A stretch of 6,917 nucleotides of DNA from PUPG01 sp041686485 (GTDB taxonomy: Bacteria; Bacteroidota; Bacteroidia; Bacteroidales; UBA7960): NCBI GenBank assembly GCA_041686485.1, contig JAWLDT010000092.1:1-6917 (forward strand), given 5' to 3'. The notes under the pieces were generated by a model that saw only the letters and a list, made by a program, of their open reading frames with translations, was not told the DNA's origin and did not search any database. A program made the position numbers and the translations under genes. Below, piece by piece: positions 1 through 6,751 of this stretch (position 1 is the first letter of the stretch; each line of letters starts with the position of its first letter).

Positions 1-137
1 AGTCATTGAAAATGTACAAGCTAACAACAGAAAAAGGGCATATTATATCTTCAGATAAATCCAAAAACCGGAACGTGAAATCTTTGGTATTACGTGAGTT
101 GAGATAAACAAATGAGCACTTCTGCGCGCAGGCTTCC
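1..137. other. Upstream spacer, possibly with the tail of a preceding gene
   Basis: No complete gene is visible here. One forward frame is open from the window edge to a TAA at 105-107 and would encode a basic tail ending in LVLRELR, so it could be the 3' end of a gene starting before the window. A minus-strand frame is also open across the stretch, and 35 open codons in AT-rich DNA is weak evidence. I therefore do not call a coding region. Confidence 0.2.
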
Positions 138-147
138 ATGTTTTTTG

Positions 148-155
148 TATTTTTG
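148..155 (+). promoter_or_regulatory. Candidate Bacteroidetes -7 promoter box for the glsA-glsB-engB group
   Basis: TATTTTTG matches the Bacteroidetes sigma-ABfr -7 consensus TAnnTTTG exactly and lies 63 bp before the ATG at 219. The only -33 candidate is TCTG at 121-124 (one mismatch to TTTG), with a 23-bp spacer that is slightly long. If used, transcription would begin inside the longer version of the first gene, so the ATG at 219 would be the true start. A six-base match in a T-rich stretch can arise by chance. Confidence 0.33.
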
Positions 156-218
156 TATTGGATTCTATCGCTTACCAGGTTATTTGGCTACAGGTACAAA
201 CACGGTTATTTAACGATT

Positions 219-1067
219 ATGAAGCAGGAAGATGTCAGACTTATTGATGTTGATCAGGTACTTCGGGCGAAAGCCAAAGGGGCCTATCGTTTTATACCAA
301 AAGCCTTAATTAGTTATTTAAAGCGTGTTGTTCATCAGGATGAGATCAACAGAACCTTGATAGAGCATAAAGACCTGACCGGCCTGGCTTTCATTGAAGC
401 CATTCTTGTAGACTATTTTGGTCTGGATATTCAGGTGGAGCATCCTGAAAACATACCAGCTTCCGGACGTTACATTGTGGCGTCCAATCATCCGCTGGGT
501 GGTTTGGACGGAATGGCACTTATGCATGTCATAGGCAAGAAGCGCAGCGACATGAAATTTCTTGCCAATGATATTTTGCTTGAGCTGCCCAATTTGCGGG
601 AGCTGTTTGTTCCGGTTGATAAACACGGCCGTAATAATGCGGATTTAGTTCGTGCCCTGGAGGGGTGTTTTGCTTCTGATGAACTGATATTGTTTTTTCC
701 GGCGGGTTTGGTATCTCGCCGGCAGGGAAAAATTATCAAAGACCTTGAATGGAAAAAGACTTTTATAACTAAAGCAATACAACATAAGCGTGATGTTGTG
801 CCAGTTTATATTGAGGGCAGAAATTCGAATTTTTTCTATAACTTAGCACGTTGGCGAAAACGTCTGAGGATTAAATTTAACATTGAGATGCTGTATTTGC
901 CGGATGAAATGTTTCGCCAGCAAACCAAAAAAATTCGTATTATTTTTGGTAAGCCTGTCCCATATAGTACCTTTACCAAAAAATACACCCATCATCAATG
1001 GGCGCAATTAATGCGTGAACACGTATATGCGTTGCCCGGGGGTAAACTTACATTTGAAGCAAAATAG
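219..1067 (+). CDS. glsA: GlsA-like lysophospholipid-type O-acyltransferase (PlsC superfamily), probable glycine-lipid synthesis
   Basis: This 282-residue protein belongs to the PlsC/LPLAT acyltransferase superfamily. The catalytic block is SNHPLGGLDG (His91, Asp97). FFPAGLVSRR at 159-168 corresponds to the substrate-binding block and VPVYIEGRNS at 194-203 to the last conserved block. The N-terminal part, with its LKRVVHQDEIN segment, resembles Bacteroidetes members of this family that I recall. The gene directly downstream is a GlsB-like N-acyltransferase, and in Bacteroides GlsB makes N-acyl glycine while GlsA esterifies its 3-hydroxyl with a second fatty acid. By inference this enzyme does the second step at the inner face of the cytoplasmic membrane. 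The frame is open up to an ATG at 138, which would add 27 mostly hydrophobic residues. I prefer 219 because family members, as I recall them, begin near there and a -7 box lies inside the extension. A generic lysophosphatidate acyltransferase role is the main alternative. Confidence 0.8.
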   Translation: MKQEDVRLIDVDQVLRAKAKGAYRFIPKALISYLKRVVHQDEINRTLIEHKDLTGLAFIEAILVDYFGLDIQVEHPENIPASGRYIVASNHPLGGLDGMALMHVIGKKRSDMKFLANDILLELPNLRELFVPVDKHGRNNADLVRALEGCFASDELILFFPAGLVSRRQGKIIKDLEWKKTFITKAIQHKRDVVPVYIEGRNSNFFYNLARWRKRLRIKFNIEMLYLPDEMFRQQTKKIRIIFGKPVPYSTFTKKYTHHQWAQLMREHVYALPGGKLTFEAK

Positions 1068-1091
1068 GTTCATGTTTGAATTGAGAATGCG

Positions 1092-2030
1092 ATGAAGGAA
1101 AAGGAACAAGAGATCATGCCTCCTGTTGACCGTAAGTTATTAAGAGAAGAACTTACCGGCTTGAAGTTTCTCAGGAATACCAATAATGCGCATAATAAGA
1201 TTTATATTGTTGATGCACATGATTCCCCAAATACAACGCGGGAAGTAGGGCGTTTGCGTGAGCTTTCTTTCCGCTATGCCGGTGGGGGGACAGGAAAGGA
1301 CTGTGACCTGGATGTATTTGATCATGCCGAGATCCCCTATAAACAGCTTATCGTCTGGGATTCATCAGCAGAGGAGATCGTGGGAGGCTATCGGTATATC
1401 TGCTGCTGGAAAGTCCCTAAAAACAGCGATGGAGTACCTGATCTGGCTACCGCTAAGTTGTTTCGCTTCTCCAACCGTTTTATTCAGGAATACCTCCCTT
1501 ATACCATAGAGTTGGGTCGATCATTCGTTCAGCCAGCTTATCAGCCCTCACGTGAAAACCGGAAAAGTATCTATTCACTCGACAATTTGTGGGATGGTCT
1601 TGGCGCATTGGTAGTAGAATACCCGGAATTAAGGTACTTTTTAGGCAAAGTAACCATGTACCAACATTTTGATGCTTATGCCAGGGATCTCATTCTCCAT
1701 TTCATGCATCGCTATTTCCCTGATCCGGATGAGTTACTGAGGCCTTATGATCCGCTACCTGTTTATACGCCGGCAGAGGAACTGGATAAGGAACTTACCG
1801 GAAATACTTTTGAGGAGAACTACCGGCTGCTTTCGCAAAAAGTCCGTGAACGCCATGAAAACATCCCGCCGTTATTCAACTCATACATGGGTCTCAGTCC
1901 AACCATGAAAACCTTTGGTACTGCCTATAATGAAAGCTTTGGCGGGGTTGAGGAAACCGGTATCCTGATTACCATTCAGGATATCTATGCCTCCAAAAGC
2001 AAGCGGCATGTGGATACCTACCAAAAGTAA
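1092..2030 (+). CDS. glsB: GlsB-like N-acyltransferase (OlsB/hemolysin-type GNAT fold), probable glycine N-acylation
   Basis: This 312-residue protein belongs to the GNAT-related acyl-ACP N-acyltransferase group that includes OlsB (ornithine lipids) and Bacteroides GlsB (glycine lipids). Recognisable blocks are EVGRLRELSFRYAGGGTGKD at 51-70, an acidic DLDVFD at 72-77, YKQLIVWD followed by GGYRY at 83-102, ELGRSFVQPAY at 140-150 and LWDGLGALV at 166-174. The expected reaction moves a 3-hydroxyacyl chain from a carrier protein to the amino group of an amino acid. Glycine is inferred from homology to the Bacteroides pair and is not readable from the sequence. The gene starts 25 bp after the glsA-like gene and ends just before engB, so the three are probably cotranscribed. 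A second ATG at 1116 (Met9) could be the start. Alternative substrates include ornithine or lysine. Confidence 0.82.
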   Translation: MKEKEQEIMPPVDRKLLREELTGLKFLRNTNNAHNKIYIVDAHDSPNTTREVGRLRELSFRYAGGGTGKDCDLDVFDHAEIPYKQLIVWDSSAEEIVGGYRYICCWKVPKNSDGVPDLATAKLFRFSNRFIQEYLPYTIELGRSFVQPAYQPSRENRKSIYSLDNLWDGLGALVVEYPELRYFLGKVTMYQHFDAYARDLILHFMHRYFPDPDELLRPYDPLPVYTPAEELDKELTGNTFEENYRLLSQKVRERHENIPPLFNSYMGLSPTMKTFGTAYNESFGGVEETGILITIQDIYASKSKRHVDTYQK

Positions 2031-2039
2031 AAGGCTATG

Positions 2040-2645
2040 ATGGTAATCAGGTCTGCTGAGTTTGTGAAGAGTTCCCCTTCTTATAAAGATTGTCCCCGTG
2101 CCCCGTTCCCGGAGTATGCCTTTTTGGGTCGTTCCAATGTTGGTAAATCCTCCCTGATCAACATGCTTACCAGCCATGGCAAACTGGCCAAGATATCATC
2201 AACGCCAGGTAAAACACGTCTTATCAATCATTTTCTGATCAATAATAAATGGTATCTGGCTGATCTTCCGGGATACGGTTTCGCCAAAGTATCCAAGTCG
2301 GAAAAAATGACATGGGAGAAGACTATCAGGGATTACATGTTCTACCGGGAGAACCTTTTATGTTCGTTTATATTGATCGATATCCGGCATGATCTGCAAA
2401 AAAATGACCGGGAGTTTTTAACCTGGGTGGGGACCAATGAGCTGCCATTCTGTATCCTGTTTACAAAAGCGGATAAGTTGTCGGGTTCAAAAATACCTCA
2501 ACAGCTAAGCAGATTCCGCCAGGCGCTTTCAGAACAGTGGGAACCCCTGCCGCCGATGATAGTCAGCAGCAGTCAGACAGGAAAAGGCAGGGAGGAAATC
2601 CTGAAGCTGATAGATGATTGTAACAACGACTTTTTTGCCCGCTGA
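2040..2645 (+). CDS. engB: Ribosome biogenesis GTP-binding protein EngB (YsxC/YihA)
   Basis: This 201-residue TRAFAC-class GTPase has the usual EngB length and all its motifs: P-loop GRSNVGKS at 30-37, switch I with SSTPGKTR at 53-60, DLPG (G3) at 75-78 followed by GYGFAKV, TKAD (G4) at 142-145 and the SSSQTGKG G5 region near 176-183. EngB acts in the cytoplasm in late assembly of the large ribosomal subunit and is usually essential. Two ATGs are adjacent. I chose the second, at 2040, because MVIRSAEFV then lines up with the MxIxSAEFV start I recall for Bacteroidetes EngB; the first, at 2037, adds only one Met. It begins 6-9 bp after the glsB-like stop with no terminator between, which points to cotranscription. 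Its 3' end faces the gldB-like gene across 13 bp. Confidence 0.95.
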   Translation: MVIRSAEFVKSSPSYKDCPRAPFPEYAFLGRSNVGKSSLINMLTSHGKLAKISSTPGKTRLINHFLINNKWYLADLPGYGFAKVSKSEKMTWEKTIRDYMFYRENLLCSFILIDIRHDLQKNDREFLTWVGTNELPFCILFTKADKLSGSKIPQQLSRFRQALSEQWEPLPPMIVSSSQTGKGREEILKLIDDCNNDFFAR

Positions 2646-2658
2646 ACTACCGAACAGC

Positions 2659-3684
2659 TTATCGTGGCCTGAATCGTGCTTCCGTGAGTATTTTGCGGGC
2701 ATCCTCCTCGGCCAGCAAATCCTGCAACCTGATGTCAGGATTGCGCTCCATATACTTTCTTACAATTTGCCACCCTAAGTACACCCCTGTCTGTGGCGCG
2801 GAATTCCTGGAAAAAGGGGCTGTAAACGGAGCTTTCCTGATAAAACGCTGCACCAGGTCGCGATCATTTCTGTACAACAACTCATTGTCTAACTTATAAG
2901 CCCATGCTCGACCCAGGTTTTGCTCCATCCAGGTAAGCTGGCGTTCTGTGTAGTTTATTTTCAGGGAGTCATGCGTATGGGGCAGCATACAATCGAGAAA
3001 AAACAGCTTCTTACCCTCGTGGATCATATGTTCCAGCAAAGTTTCCGGAGCGGCTGAGGATTCTGCCAGATGATGGTCGGCTAACGCACGTGCTACATCC
3101 GGCACAATGCTTTCAGGTCGCATCCAATGAGACAGGTATTTTGGTATCCCGGCCTTGTCGTAATATTCGTAATCATGCCCGAGGTAATTATCAACACCAA
3201 TGATCAGGTGACCATCTGTGAAAATGACAGGCCTATGGTGATCTATGCCGGAAATATAGGTGTAAATGTCGGGTAAAGGCTCTTCCGGGAAATGATGGGT
3301 GTAATACCGGAATGCTTTTGCCAGGGAGGCACGGAGTCCGTCATTCTCTTTCTGCATGTCTTGACTGTCCATGTACAATTCGATCAGAAACGGATCGGTT
3401 ACATAATTGTATAATCGTTCCTGCTGTTCCGCATCCTGTATGCCCTCACCCAGAAAAAAGGCGTATGTTTCCGTGTGCGGCTCAAGTTCTTTTTCCAGGA
3501 TAAACGGATTGGCATTAAAAAGGAGGGAATCATACCGGTAAATATCTACATGTTCCAGTTGAATATCGGATATGTCTGCTTCATAAAAAGGTTTCCGCTC
3601 CAACTTGTCGCAACCCGGCAGCGAAAAAAGAAAGATAAGCAACAAAAAAACAAAACAAATACTTTTTATTATTTGTTTACGCAT
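2659..3684 (-). CDS. gldB: GldB-family gliding-motility-associated lipoprotein
   Basis: This is a lipoprotein of about 341 residues. From Met at 3684 the N-terminus is basic (MRKQIIK), followed by a Leu/Phe-rich core and lipobox LPGC, giving a lipidated Cys25. The body carries blocks I recognise from GldB: LGHDYEYY at 168-175 with IPKYL just after, LLEHMIHEGKKLFFLDCMLP around 216-235, YTERQLTWM near 245-253, KAPFTAPFS near 284-292 and YLGWQIVRKYM at 302-312. In Flavobacterium johnsoniae GldB is needed for gliding and type IX secretion, but homologues occur in non-gliding Bacteroidetes, so motility is not implied. HMIHE contains histidines but no HExxH metalloprotease motif. An upstream ATG at 3693 adds MDI; I prefer 3684 because an Asp in the signal n-region is unfavourable. 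No gldC follows in this window. A candidate promoter lies at 3801-3831. Confidence 0.85.
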   Translation of the reverse strand: MRKQIIKSICFVFLLLIFLFSLPGCDKLERKPFYEADISDIQLEHVDIYRYDSLLFNANPFILEKELEPHTETYAFFLGEGIQDAEQQERLYNYVTDPFLIELYMDSQDMQKENDGLRASLAKAFRYYTHHFPEEPLPDIYTYISGIDHHRPVIFTDGHLIIGVDNYLGHDYEYYDKAGIPKYLSHWMRPESIVPDVARALADHHLAESSAAPETLLEHMIHEGKKLFFLDCMLPHTHDSLKINYTERQLTWMEQNLGRAWAYKLDNELLYRNDRDLVQRFIRKAPFTAPFSRNSAPQTGVYLGWQIVRKYMERNPDIRLQDLLAEEDARKILTEARFRPR

Positions 3685-3701
3685 TATATCCATACTTTAT
3701 G

Positions 3702-3709
3702 TATCTTTG
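3702..3709 (+). promoter_or_regulatory. Candidate forward -7 box for the beta-barrel gene
   Basis: TATCTTTG is an exact match to TAnnTTTG on the plus strand. A TTTG at 3672-3675 could be the -33 element, but the 26-bp spacer is longer than the usual 19-21 bp, so support is weak. If used, the mRNA of the gene at 3826 would have a leader of about 110 nt. Confidence 0.27.
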
Positions 3710-3800
3710 AATAGAGTCAGGAACCAGTCAAAAAATGATATTACTACCATAATGCACGTTTTTTATCTGAACAGAATGGTTTAGAATATTGTTATTATTA

Positions 3801-3831
3801 CAAACGTAACCTTTCATTAAAAAGTATGAAA
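3801..3831 (-). promoter_or_regulatory. Candidate reverse promoter for gldB
   Basis: Read on the minus strand, TACGTTTG (3808 down to 3801) matches the Bacteroidetes -7 consensus exactly. TTTC (3831 down to 3828) sits 19 bp upstream and differs by one base from the -33 TTTG. The -33 element would overlap the first codons of the divergent barrel gene, and the gldB mRNA would have a leader of roughly 100 nt. Confidence 0.36.
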
Positions 3832-4494
3832 AAATTTTCTGCACTTTTGCTAATGGTTTTGCTCAGCACCCCCATTTTTGCCGGGGACTTTGTGTTTGGG
3901 TTGAAAGCCGCACCCGGCCTTTCCTGGTTTCGAACCGAGACGCGTGGGTATGACAACGATGGCGTGGGCCTGGCCTTCTCTTATGGTTTGATGCTGGATT
4001 ATTCTTTTGCAGAAAATTACGCCGTTTCTTCCGGAATTAACATTCAACGTTCGGGTGGTTCCATGAATTATCGCTACATTCATGAAGGTGAATTGACCAA
4101 TAAAAGAAGTGATTATAAGTTTCGCTACCTGGAATTACCCCTGACCCTGAAACTACGTTCGACGGAAGTTGGCTATATGACGTATTATGGCCAGTTTGGT
4201 ATGGGAGTGGGTTTTAATACCAGTGCAAAGGCAGATCAGCATATTCGTATTTCGGATGACAGTACGCTCCGTCATGATGATGTCGATGTGACAGATCAAA
4301 CCAAATTCCTGCATGCAGCCCTGATCCTTGGGGCAGGGATTGAATACAACCTTGGTGGGCGAACAAATCTCCTGGCCGGACTACAGTTCCACAATGGCTT
4401 TGCCAATGTTCTGGATGTTGAAAATGAGGCTGTGAATACCACACCCAGTGCGGTTTCCAATCGTGTACTACTTGTTCTTGGCGTGGTTTTTTAA
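3826..4494 (+). CDS. Outer-membrane beta-barrel protein, PorT/OMP_b-brl_2-like
   Basis: This 222-residue secreted protein is predicted to be a small outer-membrane barrel. It has a classical signal peptide (MKKFSALLLMVLLSTPIFA, cleavage likely before GDF). Alternating hydrophobic strands follow, rich in aromatic and Gly residues: FVFGLKAAPGLSW, LAFSYGLMLDYSF, YAVSSGINIQRSG. YLELPLTLKLR near 101-111 is the phrase typical of the Bacteroidetes PorT-like barrel family. The chain ends in VLLVLGVVF with a C-terminal Phe, as barrel proteins often do. The length fits about eight strands. True PorT (SprT) belongs to the type IX secretion machinery, but this domain family is large and mostly uncharacterised, so I do not assign PorT function. 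It is transcribed divergently from gldB and lies 66 bp before nadE with no obvious terminator between, so readthrough into nadE is possible. Confidence 0.82.
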   Translation: MKKFSALLLMVLLSTPIFAGDFVFGLKAAPGLSWFRTETRGYDNDGVGLAFSYGLMLDYSFAENYAVSSGINIQRSGGSMNYRYIHEGELTNKRSDYKFRYLELPLTLKLRSTEVGYMTYYGQFGMGVGFNTSAKADQHIRISDDSTLRHDDVDVTDQTKFLHAALILGAGIEYNLGGRTNLLAGLQFHNGFANVLDVENEAVNTTPSAVSNRVLLVLGVVF

Positions 4495-4560
4495 CTTGCT
4501 TTACAAGGCCCGCCTGTTTGTTGCGTTGTTGAGGATTAAAACCTTGTTATTGTTGTTTGT

Positions 4561-6210
4561 ATGAAGATTGCACTTGCCCAGATTAATCTGCACGTAGGAA
4601 ATTTCACACATAATATTGAGCGGACAACCAGGGCTATTCATGAGGCACGCAAACAGGATGCTGACCTGGTCGTGTTCCCTGAAATGACGGTTTGTGGCTA
4701 TCCCGCAAAAGATCTGCTGCTGTCAGAAAGTTTTGTTATTCAATGTCGCAAGGCTATTGACACCATCGCGTCCGAATGTAACGGCATTGCTGCCATTGTG
4801 GGGGCACCGGCAGTTAATACCGACAGTAGGGGTAAGCCGCTTTACAATGCTGCATACTTGCTGGAAGAGGGCCAAATCCGCCATGTCTATCATAAAGGCT
4901 TATTGCCCGATTATGATGTGTTTGACGAATACCGCTATTTTGAACCGGCTACGGAGTTTCAGACTATTGAATACAAAGGACGCCGGATCGCCCTGACCGT
5001 TTGTGAAGATATCTGGAATATCGACGGCCAGGGGCTGTATGCAATAAACCCCCCGGAAATACTGGCAAAAGAAAGTCCCGACGTGGTTATTAATATTTCC
5101 GCTTCTCCTTTTTCCTGGGGCCACCTCCCCGAACGGATGCGTATATTGTCAGAAAATGCACGCACCTTCGGCTGTCCGTTATTTTCTGCAAACCTGGTCG
5201 GTGGTCAGACCGACCTGTTGTTTGACGGAAGCTCCGCCGTTGTTAATCAAAATGGGCAGCTCGTAGATATACTGCCGCCATTTCATGAAGCGCTGCGCGT
5301 ATATGAGCTTAATGAAGTAAGGCAAAATCCGGGTTTTCCCATTCCGGCGCCACCCGTGGAAGAAGAAAAGTGGCAACTGATTTTTGATGCCCTGGTGACC
5401 GGTGTTCGTGACTATTTTAATAAGACAGGTCTGGGAAAGGCCTTGATTGGCTTATCTGGCGGTATTGATTCAGCTGTTACACTGGCCATTGCCGTCGAAG
5501 CCCTGGGAAAAGAAAATGTCTGGGCGGTACTGCTACCAGGTCCACACAGTTCAAAACATTCGGTTGATGATGCCATTGCCTTGGCCCATAACCTGGATGT
5601 CCGTCATGATCTGATCCATATCGACGATACGGTCAACAGTTTCGAGCAGGCATTGTCGCCTCATTTTGAAGGGACTGACAGAGGTGTGGCCGAAGAAAAT
5701 ATCCAGGCACGTGCCCGGGCAGTGATCCTGATGGGGCTGTCGAATAAGTTTGGATACCTGCTTTTGAACACATCCAATAAGTCAGAGGCTGCTGTTGGTT
5801 ATGGTACCCTCTATGGGGATATGTGTGGCGGACTTTCTGTTCTGGGTGATGTATACAAGACAGACGTGTATGGACTCGCCCGAATTATCAACAGTCAACA
5901 AACCTGCATCCCGCAGCATACATTGGAAAAACCACCGTCCGCCGAACTGAAACCCGATCAAAAGGACAGTGATTCATTACCGGATTATGACTGGCTGGAT
6001 GAGATCCTTTACCAGTTTATAGAATTGGATATGGACCCGGATGCCATCATTAAGGGGGGAAAAGATGAAACGCTGGTGAGAAAAGTGGTCAGAATGGTGC
6101 GGGTAAATGAACATAAACGCTTCCAGTCGCCACCCATCCTTCGTGTGTCTTCTAAATGTCTTGGCATTGGACGGGAGATACCCCTGGAAGCGTCTTATAA
6201 GGACTTTTAA
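4561..6210 (+). CDS. nadE: Glutamine-dependent NAD+ synthetase
   Basis: This 549-residue two-domain enzyme amidates deamido-NAD+ to NAD+ using ATP and glutamine, the last step of NAD+ synthesis in the cytoplasm. Residues 1 to about 260 form a nitrilase-type glutaminase with the Glu-Lys-Cys triad at E41 (VVFPEM), K112 (YHKGLLP) and C148 (TVCEDIW). Residues from about 270 to 549 form the synthetase domain: PP-loop SGGIDSA at 299-305, ENIQARARA at 379-387, NTSNKSE at 403-409, YGDMCGG at 418-424 and the late KRFQSPPILR segment near 519-528. All key residues are present and both domains look intact. The start is secure because MKIALAQINLHVG is the canonical first strand of the glutaminase domain. 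The region just upstream is T/G-rich and shows no convincing promoter or Shine-Dalgarno site, so the gene may be cotranscribed with the barrel gene. It converges on the nfu-type gene. Confidence 0.96.
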   Translation: MKIALAQINLHVGNFTHNIERTTRAIHEARKQDADLVVFPEMTVCGYPAKDLLLSESFVIQCRKAIDTIASECNGIAAIVGAPAVNTDSRGKPLYNAAYLLEEGQIRHVYHKGLLPDYDVFDEYRYFEPATEFQTIEYKGRRIALTVCEDIWNIDGQGLYAINPPEILAKESPDVVINISASPFSWGHLPERMRILSENARTFGCPLFSANLVGGQTDLLFDGSSAVVNQNGQLVDILPPFHEALRVYELNEVRQNPGFPIPAPPVEEEKWQLIFDALVTGVRDYFNKTGLGKALIGLSGGIDSAVTLAIAVEALGKENVWAVLLPGPHSSKHSVDDAIALAHNLDVRHDLIHIDDTVNSFEQALSPHFEGTDRGVAEENIQARARAVILMGLSNKFGYLLLNTSNKSEAAVGYGTLYGDMCGGLSVLGDVYKTDVYGLARIINSQQTCIPQHTLEKPPSAELKPDQKDSDSLPDYDWLDEILYQFIELDMDPDAIIKGGKDETLVRKVVRMVRVNEHKRFQSPPILRVSSKCLGIGREIPLEASYKDF

Positions 6211-6236
6211 GTACTCTATTCAGCAAACCCTGTCGT

Positions 6237-6264
6237 AGCTTGATTCGCTGATATGGCGAATGCT
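6237..6264. terminator. Possible bidirectional hairpin between nadE and the nfu-type gene
   Basis: ATTCGC (6243-6248) and GCGAAT (6256-6261) form a 6-bp stem with a 7-base loop. AGC (6237-6239) and GCT (6262-6264) can extend it by 3 bp across a TTG bulge. It lies between convergent genes and overlaps two bases of the nfu-type stop codon. There is no T-tract on either strand, so it is not a standard intrinsic terminator. Confidence 0.35.
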
Positions 6265-6508
6265 AGTTGTTGATAGCTTCCACAGCTTTAATCTCGGGGA
6301 TTGCTTTCTTCATGGCCTGTTCAACGCCTGATTTTAATGTCATCTGACTCATGGGGCAGGAGCCACAGGCACCGAGCAATTCCACATTTACCACATTGTC
6401 CTCGGTAAGGCTGACAAAGCGGATGTTCCCTCCGTCTGCCTCAAGATAAGGACGTATCTGCTCAATTACATTTTCTACCTTCTTTATTAACTCTTGATTT
6501 TCAGTCAT
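6263..6508 (-). CDS. NifU-like C-terminal domain protein (Nfu-type Fe-S scaffold/carrier)
   Basis: This 81-residue protein consists only of the NifU C-terminal (Nfu) domain. It contains YLEADGGNI at 21-29 and the cluster-binding CGSCPMS motif with Cys48 and Cys51. The final part, VEQAMKKAIPEIKAVEAI, is typical of the family's last helix and strand. Such proteins dimerise to hold a 4Fe-4S cluster between two CxxC motifs and deliver it to target enzymes. Stand-alone Nfu proteins of about 80 residues are common in Bacteroidetes. The start MTENQELIKKVENVIEQIRPYL fits the first helix. The gene faces nadE tail to tail. Upstream, a TATTTTTA (6560 down to 6553) with ATTG 19 bp further up is a one-mismatch match to each promoter element, so promoter support is poor. 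Nothing in the sequence links it to a particular client enzyme. Confidence 0.93.
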   Translation of the reverse strand: MTENQELIKKVENVIEQIRPYLEADGGNIRFVSLTEDNVVNVELLGACGSCPMSQMTLKSGVEQAMKKAIPEIKAVEAINN

Positions 6509-6630
6509 ATACTAAGAGATGCTTTAGGGTTATTATTTTAATTTGGTTTCTGTAAAAATAATACATTTTTTTTATCTGGCAATAATTTGGGATCTCATAC
6601 ACTATCACCTGGTTGATGAACGGTAAAACT
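6509..6630. other. AT-rich leader upstream of the nfu-type gene
   Basis: This stretch has no open frame of note and is rich in A and T, including a run of T at 6565-6573. It presumably holds the nfu-type promoter, but no box matches the Bacteroidetes consensus exactly. It separates that gene from the repeat-rich end of the window. Confidence 0.4.
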
Positions 6631-6700
6631 AGCTGGAAGCTGGAAGTGAAAAGTGAACAGTTAACGGTGAACAGTGAACAGTGAAAAGTGAAAAGTGAAT
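6631..6700. repeat. Tandem array of ten 7-bp units (consensus AGTGAAM)
   Basis: The stretch divides into ten consecutive heptamers with no insertion or deletion. The first two are AGCTGGA. The rest are AGTGAAA, AGTGAAC, AGTGAAT and the variants AGTTAAC and GGTGAAC. A 7-bp period is not a multiple of three, so this is not coding. It ends at 6700, the same base at which the first hairpin stem begins. It is a short-sequence repeat that could vary in copy number between strains. Confidence 0.9.
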
Positions 6701-6722
6701 AGGCACGGGCTTGACCGGCCTA
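6700..6722 (+). repeat. RCTTGR-loop hairpin 1 (8-bp stem, one bulged A)
   Basis: The left arm TAGGC(A)CGG (6700-6708, bulged A at 6705) pairs fully with CCGGCCTA (6715-6722) around loop GCTTGA (6709-6714). Apart from the bulge, all eight pairs are Watson-Crick. It is the first member of the hairpin series filling the rest of the window. Confidence 0.75.
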
Positions 6723-6751
6723 CAATAACTACCACAGGTGAACTACCGTAA

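Noticed and set aside
1881..2177. Minus-strand 98-codon open frame across the glsB-engB junction
   Set aside because: It overlaps two clear genes on the opposite strand and its translation resembles no protein family I know.
2641..2658. Hairpin terminator between engB and gldB
   Set aside because: Only GCTG and CAGC pair, around a 10-base loop, with no T-tract. This is too weak to call.
2875..3060. HExxH zinc-protease site in the GldB-like protein
   Set aside because: The relevant stretch reads EHMIHEGKK, which has no second histidine in the HExxH position, so no metalloprotease activity is claimed.
4214..4444. Minus-strand 76-codon open frame inside the barrel gene
   Set aside because: It is an antisense shadow of the well-supported beta-barrel coding region, rich in His, Trp and Gln, with no recognisable domain.
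4548..4555. Promoter just upstream of nadE (TATTGTTG)
   Set aside because: It has one mismatch to the -7 box, lies only about 5 bp before the ATG, and its nearest TTTG is 27 bp upstream, so the spacing is wrong.
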